Made by a program: the position numbers and the translations under genes. 64,000 nt of DNA from Daucus carota subsp. sativus (lineage: Eukaryota; Streptophyta; Magnoliopsida; Apiales; Apiaceae): contig NC_030384.2 of NCBI RefSeq assembly GCF_001625215.2, positions 44,178,390 through 44,242,389 on the forward strand. Direction: 5' to 3'. Under the pieces are notes generated by a model. The model worked only from the letters and a program-made list of their open reading frames with translations. It was not told the origin of the DNA and made no database searches. How positions within the stretch are numbered: position 1 is the first letter of the stretch; every line of letters begins with the position of its first letter. Shown in pieces: positions 37,641 through 49,971 of the stretch.

Positions 37641-40421
37641 ATGGCGTCTTCTTCTCCGCGTTCAAATGATCTGAAAGAGGTTTTGAAACCCCTGTACAAG
37701 AGAGCTTCTGAGGCCGAGGTACTACTTATATCACACCCATCCATCTCAATTTATTTTTTTTGCTTCTTTTATATCTGACTATGGATGTGTGAGTGTGAGT
37801 TTTTTTTTTTTTTGGGTGTCTTTTTGTTGTTATATGGTCTAGATTGTTTTTGTGGGATCCGTTATAGCAATGCAGTGCAATTCCTGTTACTCCTTTTAAT
37901 TTTGCACATCAACCATGAATATGATATTTTAAATTAAATTTTCGTTGTTTATACTCAATTACAGGTGTGTTATTGCCTTCTGAATAATTGAATTCTTGTG
38001 ATTTACGGTGTCAAGTGGAAACACAGAGCTTGTAAATTTTGATGACTTGTTTTGAAGCGTTTTTTTACGTTTGTGTTATGTTGCTTTGAAGCATTTTTTT
38101 ATATCTGTTTTATCGGATTATTAACACACCTTCCCCCCCCCCCCCCCCCCCCCCCCCCCCAAAAAAATAAAATAAAATAATAATAATAAATAAATTGTTA
38201 TAATTGGCAGTTTGGCACCACATTTGACTTATTTCCATGGGATCAGTGATAAAGCTGGAGTGGGGATTAATGGTCTCCTTAAATGAGCTATAAGATCATC
38301 TCCAAGAGGCTCTCTATATGAGCTCTTGAGTCTTAAGTAAAGAAATAAAGATCCTTGGTTCAAATAGAGCTCGCCACATGGCTCTTAACTTATTTGTATT
38401 AATTAAAAATTCATTCCCTCCTACTCATCCACCACTCCTCTTTTTTACTTCATATATTAATTAAAATATAAAATAAAGGAGTACAAAGAGTATTGTTAGA
38501 GTTGACGGTCTTAAAAATGTACTTACGTTCTAGGAATCATATATTTTATATTATATTTCAGAGCCAACTATGAGACTCTTGAAGATGTTCTAGGAGCATC
38601 TCCAATAGGCTCTTCAAACAAGACTTTAAATTAAGATGTGAAAAATTAGAGTTTCAATAGGCTCCCGGTGGCTCTTTAAAAAATTTAAGAGCCCTCTCTG
38701 GGTGCTCTTAAGTTATAACTTATTATCATTGAATATAATATTCGCTTCCCTCCAATTCTATTGACCTCCCTGATTCTATCTACAATTTTCTCCTCAAATA
38801 ATAACAAAAAATAAATAGAGTGGTGTTGGAGTTGTCACGTTATACAATGTATTAACTTGCTATGAGCCACATATTTTTTTTTTTTAAATAATGATTTAGG
38901 AGTCAGTCGGAGATGCTCAAAAGTTATTAGAGCATCGACTCTTCAAACAAGCTCAATTACAAATTAAAACGGTGTGAAACTAGTGCACCAATAGGCTCTT
39001 TAAAAAGTTAAGGCCTCTTCTCCCTTCTCTCTTTTAAAGAATATTTAGGTGCTTTTAACTTATCATTTATGAATATAATATTCATTTCCTTCAATTACAT
39101 TCACTTTCCTCCGATTCCATCTCCAACTTCCACCTAAATAAGAAATAGATAAACAGAGAGGAAGTATCAAGAGTAGTGTTGGAGTTGTCATGATATTTAA
39201 TGTATTAACTTGCTAGGAGTCATATATTGTATTATTTTTTTTAAGAATAATTTAAGAGTTTGTTGGAGATGCTCTTCTACCTCGGGTTCATATTAGTAGT
39301 TCACTTATGACTTTTATGGTTAAATTGACCAAACTTTGATTGGAAGCAAATTATTCTTTTATAATTTTTAAAAATTGAAAAATACACTATAAAAAAGATT
39401 GCATATACTTTTTATTGACATATTATTTTTAATATTTTGTAATTATATAGTAATGTTGACTCTAGTTAAAATTTAATAAATTTGTCTTGAAAAAAGTCAA
39501 AGTGGACCACTAATTTGAAACGGAGTTAAAGTTTCGCATGAGACTATTTTAAGAGGTTATATATATATGATAGTAGTAAATGTGATGAAAAGAGTGCAAA
39601 TTGTGAATAGTAGAGAGATTATTAATTCGATAAAACTAACACGCCCCAAGTGTACATATGCAAGTCAGAGCCTCATGTTTTGTGCGTGTAGGATCATGTG
39701 ATAAAGTTAACCCATGATTATCTTTCCGGTGCGCAATGGATATGAACAGGACACTTTTAACTTAAATATAGACTACTTGAATTACCAGTATTCTTCCAAT
39801 TTTAAGTCTGTACTTTTTGTGGATTCTCGGGGGTATTTAAGTTCCTTGTAATTGACGTTATTCAAAAAGTGTTGTGTGGATTGTGATTAAGTATTGTCAG
39901 CAAACAGTTTGTAGAATCTTGTATTTTACAATTTTTATCTTTCAGTATGCTACCCAATCCTTAACGTTATTAAATGTTTTGAAAGGATCGCTTGGCAAGA
40001 CTTGAAGCTGCTATTGCTAGTAAACAAGGTAGTCTCCTCAGCAATTTTATATTATGTTCTACTTGTTTTTCAAGGATTGTTTCATTTCATCTTATATGAA
40101 TTTTATATATCTACGTTTTGGGTGCTGGTGATGCCTAGATTCTGGATATCAGGATTTGTTAAAAAAGTTTAATGAACTACAGTTGAAGTTAGAAGATGCC
40201 AGAACTTCGCAAGATTCTGAAAAAGAAAAGGTATGGTGCATTGTTTTTCAAGTCTATTATTGGTACAGTAAAGGTCTGCTTTGTTACTAATACCTTTTGT
40301 TCACCTTCAGGCTTTAAAGGAGGTGCAGCAACTTGCTTCAGAAAATGCTAGACTCCAATATCGCATACTACATCTTCTCCGGGCATTGGAGGAAGCAGAG
40401 TCCAAGACGACATCCAACTGA
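37641..40421 (+). CDS. Small coiled-coil protein of unknown function
   Basis: Four exons (37641-37718, 39986-40028, 40139-40230, 40311-40421) splice in frame to 107 residues, starting MASSSPRSNDLKEVLKPLYK and ending EEAESKTTSN. After a short Ser-rich start, nearly the whole chain is predicted coiled coil from the heptad pattern: RASEAEDRLARLEAAI, YQDLLKKFNELQLKLEDA and LKEVQQLASENARLQYRILH. It has no signal peptide, membrane segment, zinc site or enzymatic motif. The clean splicing and conserved-looking frame argue for a real gene. I cannot name the family; it probably works as an oligomer or adaptor. Intron 1 is 2.3 kb and full of MITEs and a poly-C run. Confidence 0.75.
38133..38160. repeat. 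Run of 28 C in intron 1 of the coiled-coil gene
   Basis: A C homopolymer is followed directly by an A-rich stretch (AAAAAAATAAAATAAAAT). Its length may be inexact in the assembly. Confidence 0.8.
38293..38591. mobile_element. GAGCATCTCC-family MITE, copy A
   Basis: It begins AGATCATCTCCAAGAGGCTC and ends GAGACTCTTGAAGATGTTCT. The arms are inverted and the size is about 300 bases. It is the first of three related elements in a row. Confidence 0.65.
38592..38918. mobile_element. GAGCATCTCC-family MITE, copy B
   Basis: It begins AGGAGCATCTCCAATAGGC and ends GGAGTCAGTCGGAGATGCTC. It starts at the base where copy A ends. Confidence 0.7.
38929..39275. mobile_element. GAGCATCTCC-family MITE, copy C
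   Basis: It begins AGAGCATCGACTCTTCAAAC and ends GAGTTTGTTGGAGATGCTCT. It shares the interior words TCTTCAAACAAG, CTTAACTTATCAT and GTTGGAGTTGTCA with copy B, so these two are closest to each other. Confidence 0.7.
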
Positions 40422-42859
40422 GGTATAAAAATGTATAATACAGTATATCATTTAGATATGTTACATGTGTAGATTCGGCTTCAGAGTCGAAATTTCTATG
40501 TCTGTCATTCATTTGGTTTCTCAGGTTGTGATTATGCTTTTCATTTTGTTTCGAGGCATAGAGCAACTAAAGGTTTGAAGCAACTATGTGATGTTGATAC
40601 AGAGGCACTTGAAAAGACTAAAATTTGCCAGTTGTTATTTTCTAATGGCTCTTTTCTTATGAATCACTTGGAGCCTTCAGTAAATAGAAATTTATTAGAT
40701 CGCATAGAGCAGTCAATACAATGATTTGAGCTGAAAGTTGCTGAGTAGCAAAATATTATAACAGTGCATTTATATAAGATACTGTATATTGATTCTGATT
40801 ATTTGAGCTCAATACTTGAAGAATTCAAGATTTAGAATTTTAGCTTTCTGATTTTTTCATCTTTTAGTTCAGCGTTCTCACATGCCAGAAAGAAAAAAAA
40901 AAAGGAGTCACTCTGTTTAGCCCCCAGCTTCGGCCTAACTTGCCAATTAACCATAGTAATCGATCTAAGAAATTTTCAATGGACCCACGTCCCGGTGGTG
41001 GTCATGAGTATGATACAGATCTGCAGGCATGCCAGGCAAAACTTAAGCAAACTAAATAGTAAATACACTCGCTGCAAATTCACAATGACTTAACCATGAA
41101 TATCAATAGCATGATGTGGACTCCAGCTTTGGGGAATACGTTAAATATCACCAAGAACACCATCCAATGATCCAAAAGATGAATATTATGCATCTATCAC
41201 GCTACGAACACCCGAAGGATGAAAGATGAATATTATGACATCTATCGCGCTACGAACACCCGAAGGATGAAAGTTATTAATCAAGATTTATGAGCTATGA
41301 GACATATATAATTGAAATTTTAGATATATTTTTCTTTTTATATAAAAATTATCTAAATTGTAAATATATTTTTTTTAAAATACGGTGAAATCGTATATGC
41401 AACTTTAACTACAATCGTTGCAACATGAACGCAATTGTTTTTAACTAGTGATTTTGACCTTTTTTTTGAAATAATAAATTTGAAAATATGAGTGCTTTTG
41501 CAAAAAATTCTGTTTTTCAAGTGTTTTTAGTTTAATTTTAAAACAAATTAATAAAATTTAGAATATTCAATTAAGATTTTACATTATCATAACAATAATA
41601 GAGTAGTATTTTTTAATCAAGATTTTATATTATACTCAAAAAAATATATAATATTCAATTGAGATTATAAAATCCACTAATTCAATTGAAGGTTTCTTTT
41701 AGATTTCATAAAATGATGGATTTTGTGTAATTGTTTAGCATAATTTATATTATCAAAAATATTTCAACAATTTACAAGAAATTACAAATTGTGCTTAATA
41801 GACTTAAAATATTTTAGCTTTTAACTCTGCTAGACTTAAAAACAAAATCAAATACTAGTAATATATTATTATTAGTTTATTAAATCTCGATTAATATACA
41901 GGTGTATCTCACTCCTTTTAATTATTTATCATTTAAACTAAAAGTGGAGTACAATTGACAAGTATACGAATAGTTGTAATCATTATAGTGTTTGGATAAT
42001 TTAATTTATAAATAATATAAATATTTGAATAATTTTAAATACAAAGTCACCGATGTTTGATAATTTGAACATATTATCATATTTTTAGCTTTTAAGAAAC
42101 TGAAATTATTATAAGACAAGAAATTTTGTTAATATATAATTTTTTTTACAATGTTTTAAACATAACAAAATCGTATAAATAACTAAAATAGGGGAGGAAT
42201 TTTTCAACGAGTCGAAATTCATATCACTTCATCTTCTTTTGACTGTCTCTTTCGACTTTTATTGATACGATCGGTCGATCTTTGATAGCACATTGTAAAT
42301 TGATCTTTTCTAAATTTAAAATTTAAAATAATATTTAAATAATTTATACATACAATGGAGTATAAATTTATATATTGTTTCAATTATTTATATTATATAT
42401 TTAAATTAAAAATTTATAAATAATTAAATGAAGCAGATAACATATAAAGGAGGAAATATCAAATTTTGACATATCCGCGCAACATCTCAACAGCATTGTC
42501 AAACGAGTGGGTATGACATTTATTACTCCCAAGAGTCTACTAAATTCTGATTTTAGATTTACCCTGGCGTGAGGTCCGCATTTAATAAGATTGCACAAGT
42601 GACGGATACGATACACCCTGTAAATTTAATTTACAATCCTCGCATTAATTTCTGTATCAAAAAAAAAAAGTAAAAAAAAAATCCTCGCATTAATTTCACA
42701 CGCACATAAGAAAAAAAGAAGGTAAAACCGAACTAAAAAAACATCGGTCTATTATTTTCATTATTACACACAAATATTAAAACAACAATCACACTATTGT
42801 TGCTGGCCTGCCATTAGAGCTCTGGTCAGAGCTGAGATTAGATTTCACAATCTCTCGAC
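40422..42859. other. Intergenic region between coiled-coil gene and transporter
   Basis: It starts with the probable 3' untranslated region of the coiled-coil gene. It holds a short tandem repeat at 41179-41273 and then very AT-rich DNA without recognisable content. The transporter's leader lies just before 42860. Confidence 0.45.
41179..41273. repeat. 46-bp tandem duplication
   Basis: GATGAATATTATG.CATCTATC followed by GCTACGAACACCCGAAGGAT occurs twice with a period of 46-47 bases and few changes. Confidence 0.85.
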
Positions 42860-45800
42860 ATGGCAGTTAAACAACAAGCCCTCTTCATCTCATCCCTCAT
42901 AATCCTATGGTACTCATCCAACATTGGTGTTCTTCTCCTCAACAAATTCCTGCTCTCAAACTATGGATTTAGGTTCCCAATCTTCCTCACAATGTGTCAT
43001 ATGACTGCTTGTGCTGTCCTAAGCTACGTGTCTATAATCTTCCTTAAAGTTGTCCCCTTCCAGGAGATTAAATCGAGGTCTCAGTTGTTGAGGATCTCGA
43101 GTTTGAGTGTTGTGTTTTGTGCTTCTGTTGTCGGTGGGAATATTTCGCTCAGGTATCTGCCGGTTTCTTTCAATCAGGCTGTCGGCGCTACGACGCCGTT
43201 TTTCACGGCGATGTTTGCGTATTTTATGACTCTGAAAAGAGAAGCTTGGGTTACTTATGCTGCTCTTGTGCCTGTTGTTGCTGGTGTTGTTATTGCTAGT
43301 GGGGTATGTTGTTTATTCACCGCATTGTGTGCATTTTGTTAATTGGATCTCTGTTGATTGTTTATTTGTTAATGCGAAGAAATGTGAATCTTTGTTGGGT
43401 TTTGATTAGATTTTAGTACTGAGTTGGTTTGTCTATGTGAATTTTGTATGTGGACTATGAATTGTTAGTTTGGTAGTGATGTTTTATAATGTGTCTATCT
43501 TTGAACAAGATCTAGTAGTTTGTAGATTAGTGTTGTGCTGCCGTACTGGTACAAAGAATCGGATTAGATAGACTTGCAGTGTTCTTCCATGTTTCCGATA
43601 TATTTTAGGGTGTACTTAATTGTAAATCACTCAATTTTTTAGCCATGCATTCGCAGTTGTTTCCATTCTAAAAGTTTATGAATTTTCGGTCTTGAGTGAA
43701 GTTAATTCCTAATGTCTCTTCAAGTAGACTTAGATTTCTGCACACTTGTGCATATGCTAGCTCTGGAATAGTAAGTGATTCACATCTGCAGTAGGTTGCC
43801 CAAATTGGGATGCACCTATATTGTAGTTGATATAGTCGGGTATTAATTGCTGTTGGAGAGTGATAAGTGTAGTGAAATTAATGGAGTTTGATCATTATAA
43901 TCAGCAAGCATGAATGGCCTACTAAATGGACGGCTTTTGGAATCAATTTTCTAATCCATGTTGGACCGTGATTTCATACCCTTCTATATGTAATTTGTTA
44001 CTTGCCATATAAAAATCATTGTGAAGTAATAGACTTCTGTGTAAGTGAGATGTTATTATTGGTCGCAGGGAGAGCCAAGCTTCCACTTGTATGGATTTAT
44101 TATGTGCATTAGTGCAACCGCAGCAAGGGCTTTCAAGTCTGTGCTTCAGGGTATCCTGCTTTCTTCAGAGGGGTACATTTTTTTGCTCTTCTACTTATAG
44201 GGTTGCTTTTTGCTGATCTTACAGTGAATGCATTTATGTTTTTGATCTGCAATAGTTATTGAATTGAAAATATGGAACTATGGATATTTTTTTCCTTTTT
44301 AATTGTCCATCCGTTCAATTATTATCAAATATGAATATTTGGTTTTAAGTGAATAAATTACCTAAACGACACACATGGTCTCGTAGTGGTCCCAGGTTCC
44401 CGTGTAAAAGAAATTGTTGCAGTTTTCAGTTCTTTAATACTGCTAGTATGCATTTGGATAAGTGCTAATCAATGTTAACTATGATTTGGCCTTCGAATTT
44501 TTTCACCTTAAATGCTTTCTCATTATGTGCAGATTTCCTTTATTCCCCCCTAGGCGACAAATTTGTTTCTGTAATGTATCAGATATTGTAAGCAATAAGT
44601 AAACAATAAGCATATTAACAAAGTATTGTGAAGAATAAAGAAGAATGTGATGAAAAGTCAATATCAAATATTCAGATCGTTCTGTGGTGTTGGATTCTAA
44701 TTTTATCTCATCCTTTCTTCTTCTTCTTCTGGATTTCTTGTGTCCTTTTTCAAGTTTCATTCTGTTGTCCCAATTGTAGATTCCATGTAATGTTTTCAGT
44801 TGCATCTAACATAGCAATAACACAGTTATGATTAACTTCTGAAATCTTCTGAAATTCTTCTAATCAAAATTTCAGGGAAAAGTTGAACTCTATGAACTTG
44901 CTGCTTTATATGTCCCCAATTGCTGTTCTAGTTTTGTTGCCCGCAACGCTTATGATGGAGCCCGATGTATTAGATGTCACTCTTTCCCTTGGTGTAAAAC
45001 ACAAGTTTATGTGGCTACTTCTTCTTGCTAATTCAGTAATGGCTTACGCAGCCAACTTAACAAACTTTTTGGTGACAAAGCATACAAGTGCACTAACACT
45101 CCAGGTATGATCTATGTGCATGTTTTAATAAGCCATTACATGTAGTCAAAATTTCAGACATTCACATAATGCATCCAGTATAAAGTTCATGTGTCTTAAG
45201 AATAACATGTCTGATTTAGAGCTCAGTTGCTAACTTTTTTTCTGCCTTTTATATTATTCAATCCACCTGTGAAAGTATCTTGACCTTGTTAAAAATGTGA
45301 AGTTGATCCCTAAAGTACTATTTTGAGGTTCCACCCCAACTTGTTTCACTTAAGAATGCAGATATTTATGTGCCTTTTTTTGAGTTTTTCCTGCAGGCTC
45401 ATTTCGTACTAAAAAGTAGAATTTGGGCTCCTAAACTTCTAGTAATCTATAGTAATTAGCAACTATTTTTTGGTCACTGGAACTACACCAGAGCAATTGG
45501 TCATTACTGTTTTAGCTTAGACCCCATTTATGTTTGGATCAGGACTTCTTAGCTGCCTTGCTAAAATTGATAATTTATATAAAACAATGTACCCGAGTAT
45601 CTTTGTCTAAACTCTCATTTTGGTGATTTTATAAATACCTTTTCATTGACTGGAGCAAGAACATGTGACATCTTTACATGGTAGGGAAATTGATTTCTAG
45701 TATACAGTAATCAGTTAGAGGAATCAATGCTACTTCAGAAATTCCAAAAAGAAGGATGAATCTTTTGATATATCTTATATTAGACTTTGGATTCGTCTAA

Positions 45801-46008
45801 TTAGGTGAAGCAAAAGATGTATGCTTGTATAACTAAATGCATATTGCAATTGTGATTTCAGGTATTAGGCAATGCAAAAGGTGCTGTAGCCGTTGTTATT
45901 TCCATACTTCTGTTCCGAAACCCTGTTACCTTTATTGGTATTGCTGGATATACAATGACCGTAATGGGAGTTGCTGCTTATGGAGAAACTAAACGCCGGT
46001 ACAAATGA
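42860..46008 (+). CDS. Nucleotide-sugar transporter, UUAT1/TPT-like
   Basis: Four exons (42860-43303, 44069-44172, 44876-45104, 45862-46008) join in frame to 307 residues, typical for the plant NST/TPT family (drug/metabolite transporter superfamily), with about ten hydrophobic segments. Conserved blocks are [100 protein letters not shown] and the basic tail GETKRRYK. This pattern is closest to Arabidopsis At5g04160 (UUAT1, Golgi UDP-uronic acid transporter) and its relatives, some still called 'probable sugar phosphate/phosphate translocator'. Expected place: Golgi membrane, supplying wall polysaccharide synthesis. The substrate is inferred from the family and could be another UDP-sugar. Confidence 0.9.
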
Positions 46009-46953
46009 TCTTCATGGATGCAGTTCATTTCAGATGTATAAGTAGTTCTAGAAAAACATTAAAGGGAAGTAGTTCAGTCCCATACATATAGATTGTTGTG
46101 CAATCAGTTGAGTTTCTTGATACCATTTCTGTGTGAGATCGATTAGTTTTGTTGTCATCATTTAATTATAGAAATTTGTATCTGGCTGTAACTCTTCAGT
46201 ATATAGGAGTTAAGTTCTGTTCAGTGTATCTTCTCTGTTATACAGGCTTTGAAGAGCATAAATTTCTTTATTAAAATATTTTGGCAATAAGGGCAAGTCC
46301 AATGGAGGTGCTAGAAGTGATGTTATATCACATATGACAACACCCATAAAAAAATGCACACTTCAATGGGATTCTAAACTTGGTATCAAAATAGCAAAAT
46401 GCTTGGTGCTAAACTTAGAATTAGGTATAGATGTTGCTATAATTACCGCATATAGGAAAAATGAGAGAGATAGCAAGTTTGATAGTTTTTGTTTCATTTC
46501 AATTACAAGGTGGTTGAAAAGTTAAGTTAAATATAGATTATCTGGTGCTATGTTAAATTTGTCCATTGGAGTAGACGTTTTATTTCAACATCACAACTTT
46601 AACTTTTCTATGTTACTTATAATATAACAATAATTATACGTATTTTAGCACTCCCATTGACCATGCTCTATAGATCAATCACGGGAATACAAGTTCACCT
46701 GTTGTTGCCTAGGGTAGAGTTCTTGGCTACTGACAAACAGGTAGGCATAACATAACACATTTAAATTATATTAGTTTTGGAACAAGTTGGCAGAAGGATC
46801 CCAATCTGTGAAACTTCTAATTATGAGGAACAAAAAAAAGGAAAGAACAAGTAGAAATTGGAACCCCAAAGCATGTTTGTACTTCTCGGGTTGTGTCTGA
46901 TATTGTTGAATCTAGGTTGTGGATGCAGGCATTATATTTGTAGTAACGTTTGT
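46009..46953. other. Convergent region between transporter and UGT
   Basis: It holds the 3' flanks of both genes and a MITE-like element at 46291-46669. Nothing else is seen. Confidence 0.5.
46291..46669. mobile_element. MITE-like element
   Basis: The left end GGGCAAGTCCAATGGAGGTG-CTA and the inverse of the right end (GAGCATGGTCAATGGGAGTG-CTA) match imperfectly. The interior repeats CAATGG-type words. A target duplication is unclear. Confidence 0.5.
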
Positions 46954-48348
46954 CTATCTTCGTATATGAGCAATAAAATTATCCATCTCACCTCCTGTTA
47001 CTGACCTCTTGACGGCCATACTCAACTCTGCTGTTCTCTTCCTTATCGCTTCACCTTCATTCGATGCCATCAACTCTCTGACAGCATTCTCAATCGTCAA
47101 TGATTCCACCAACTCCTCCCCTCGCGACCAGTCCCTTACCACAACTGCGATCTTAAGAACCTTAGTCAGTAACAAGGCATTATGGGGTTGGTCCGAGTGC
47201 ATAGGCCATGCTGCTATTGGCACTCCCATTGTAATACTTTCCAAGCATGAATTCCATCCGCAATGACTCATAAATCCTCCTGTCGACGAGTGTGCCAGAA
47301 TCTCCAGCTGAGGTGCCCAATCTCTCACTACCATCCCCTGCCCGCTAACTTGTATTCTGTCCTGGAATCCTTTTGGCAATTCACATTCTCTCACAGCTCC
47401 CGTGAATATATCTCCTTTATCCGCGTCTCTCAACACCCAAATGAATTTTTGTCCACTGGTCTCCAACCCAACTGCAAGACGCTCAATCTGCTCATCTGTC
47501 AAACTAGTCGTCGTGCCAAAAGAAACAAATATGACAGAATTTGGAACTTGCTTATCTAGCCACTTCAAGCATCTATGGCGTCTATCGGATGAATTATTGC
47601 TGATCTCCATAGGGTTAAAAGGGCCGAGCGCCCATTGTTTAGCGTTGACCTTGGCTAGCACATCAAGAAAAGGACCTTCAATTGGTCTACAAGTATTGAA
47701 AATTACACCTGAGCTGTACTTATTATGCTCCTCCTGCATTTTAATGAAATCCATGACTTGTGGAATGACGGTAGCTGATCTGGACGGAAGCTGTTCCATA
47801 ATCTGATCATCGATCTCGACAGGCTTTCCAGTGATGTCCCAGACAGTGGAGGATACACGGAAAGCTGAGACACACTGGAAAGAGTAGGCTTCCCCGTTTG
47901 GTATTGAAACCACATCCTGAATGACCGAAGAAAACAGGAAATCGTATATCACAACAAGCCTTTTAGTGGTGGGAGAGAGAGCGGATAGTAGTTCACCCAC
48001 GGGTGCTCTAAGGTGCAAGGCAGCGTAGAAAGAAGGTAGAAGGTGAGCAGGGAATTTGGCTGCAGAGTGTGGGTTGGGAGGAGGAGAGACGAAAGAAGGT
48101 GTTGAGAAGTCATGAAAGGTGATCATCTTGTTGGGAGCTGACAGAGGATCCCATCCCTGGACTCGGAGCTTGGCCTGGCGGCTGTGGATCGCGGTGCTAA
48201 CGTAGTGAACTGGAATATTGTAGGAAGAAATGATTCGGCTGAGGTGGAGGAGCTGGTTCAGATGGCCTTGTGCAGGAAAAGGAACTATCACCACTATTAC
48301 TTCACTCTCTTCTGCTTGTCTCTCGTTCTCATGATCCTTGCAGCTCAT
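46954..48348 (-). CDS. UDP-glycosyltransferase, UGT93 / zeatin O-glucosyltransferase-like, copy 1
   Basis: This intronless frame of 464 residues is the usual length for a plant family-1 glycosyltransferase. The N-terminal half has VPFPAQGHLNQLLHLSR with the catalytic base His29, the family-typical VHYVSTAIHSRQAK and GWDPLS, and the expected partner Asp136 in IYDFLFS. The C-terminal half has the 44-residue PSPG box at 344-387, from WAPQLEILAHSSTGGF through SHCGWNSCLESITMG to WPMHSDQ. The ending FIAHIRR is shared with copy 2. Together with HSRQAK this places it in the group of zeatin O-glucosyltransferases (UGT93), which transfer glucose or xylose to the zeatin side-chain hydroxyl. Many members have unknown or other acceptors, so the substrate is unproven. 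All key motifs are intact. It is cytosolic by family, with no signal peptide. Confidence 0.88.
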   Translation of the reverse strand: MSCKDHENERQAEESEVIVVIVPFPAQGHLNQLLHLSRIISSYNIPVHYVSTAIHSRQAKLRVQGWDPLSAPNKMITFHDFSTPSFVSPPPNPHSAAKFPAHLLPSFYAALHLRAPVGELLSALSPTTKRLVVIYDFLFSSVIQDVVSIPNGEAYSFQCVSAFRVSSTVWDITGKPVEIDDQIMEQLPSRSATVIPQVMDFIKMQEEHNKYSSGVIFNTCRPIEGPFLDVLAKVNAKQWALGPFNPMEISNNSSDRRHRCLKWLDKQVPNSVIFVSFGTTTSLTDEQIERLAVGLETSGQKFIWVLRDADKGDIFTGAVRECELPKGFQDRIQVSGQGMVVRDWAPQLEILAHSSTGGFMSHCGWNSCLESITMGVPIAAWPMHSDQPHNALLLTKVLKIAVVVRDWSRGEELVESLTIENAVRELMASNEGEAIRKRTAELSMAVKRSVTGGEMDNFIAHIRR

Positions 48349-49971
48349 TTTGGAAATTTTGATCTGCTTGAAATCAGGTTACATTAATCGCTTGGAAGGA
48401 CAAGTGTGGCACTAAATAAACATTACTAGACTTTTAAGGGATCATTTCATTGGCGTTCTATGGTTTAGGAAGTAGGAATTACTTAAAGCTCATCGTAAGA
48501 TGATAAAAACCAACCCATCTAAAATTTTAAAGGGTTAAAGAAATGTATCAAAATGGACCTTACACTATATTTTAATATTCCCCTCACTCGAAATCCCATT
48601 TTTTGAGTTGAGGAGTGGATCACACGTGTATATTTTTGGAGCAATTAATGCCCTTCGTGTTCATATTATTATAAGAACTTTGAGATCTATGCCGAATCAG
48701 GAATCTAATATAATATTGAGAATTTAACTATCTAAAATTTTAAGGTGTTAGAAAGCACAAATTGATCTTATATTATATTTGAAGACAAGAAACATGCACA
48801 TTCTTTATATATATAGTAGTATTTGTTTGCTGACATCCATGTGCTTCTTAGTGGAAACCAAGTGTAATAAATCTGTATTCATATGGATGTCCAGTTCCTA
48901 CGGCTCAAAATACTCACCTAGATATCCTCCTGATTGTATAATGGGTAAAACCAAATTCAAAATTATCATTGGTCCATTCGTACGTCATTTTCTAATGTTT
49001 TTAATGTGTGTTTCATTGTCCCTGTACGAAATTTAGAATCCTTGACAACATTATTCACGGTTTATTCCTTTGTGTTAGTATGAAATTTTTTGAATCGTTT
49101 TAAAGATTTTTTTCATGGGCGTTTAATTTGTATTCTGTGCATAGAGGTAAAATCAGCTTTTGGCTACAAGTGCAGGAGTCAGGACATAAATTGTGGTGAG
49201 TAACAAGGAAACAAGGGTCATACACTTCAGGAGATCAAGAACAGAACTGAAGTTTAAGGTCTAAAACTAAAATACAAGTCCAACAATCCATATCAATATA
49301 CCATTATGCATCACCTTCCCAAATTACTTGTTCTGCATTGTATTTCATATATAGCTTATACGAAAACTAAATCAATAATTAGAGTTTGGAACACAGAAAT
49401 TGAAAGGAGAAAGTTTAACAATCACGCGCGTGTATGGTTACTTCGATCCACTTAGCAAAAACAAATTTAAACTCGATCTGCAAATGCCACAGGATTCTTG
49501 AGTATCTTCACGAAGGAAGAGTGGAAGAGGAGCTGTCGATCAGAGAAGAGCTGGCGTAGTGAGTGGACACTGGAGCTGGTGGTTGAATATTCTCATCATT
49601 CAATCCACATCAACTTGAGTAACATCACTTAATTGTTATCTCATGCCAATGTGTAAGTATACAGGATAACTTGCTTCTAGTGAAATCCTCATAGGTTTCT
49701 ACAGGCTCTTTCAAAATAATCGTATATAATCACATGTTATATAATACAATAAGCTATGAACTTCTTGTGTGAAGTGAAACATCTTATATGATACAAAACA
49801 AGCATTGAAGCAGTTTCATGATAATTGTTTTGAAATGAAATAAGATAAACAAATTCGATACAATGTCAGTAAGCAAAATACTTCTAAAGTGCTTAAGAGT
49901 TTCTGATTAGACAGAAGACGATATACCAAGACATCCAAAAAACTTTCAAACATAGAAGAAAACCACTAAAG
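48349..49971. other. Intergenic region between UGT copy 1 and F-box gene
   Basis: It holds the UGT promoter at the left and unassigned AT-rich DNA. A short minus-strand frame at 49467-49594 reads as protein-like but matches nothing I know. Confidence 0.4.

Noticed and set aside
49467-49594. Minus-strand frame EYSTTSSSVHSLRQLFSDRQ ending FADRV
   Set aside because: It is protein-like but lies directly behind two stop codons, with no Met, no acceptor and no family match.
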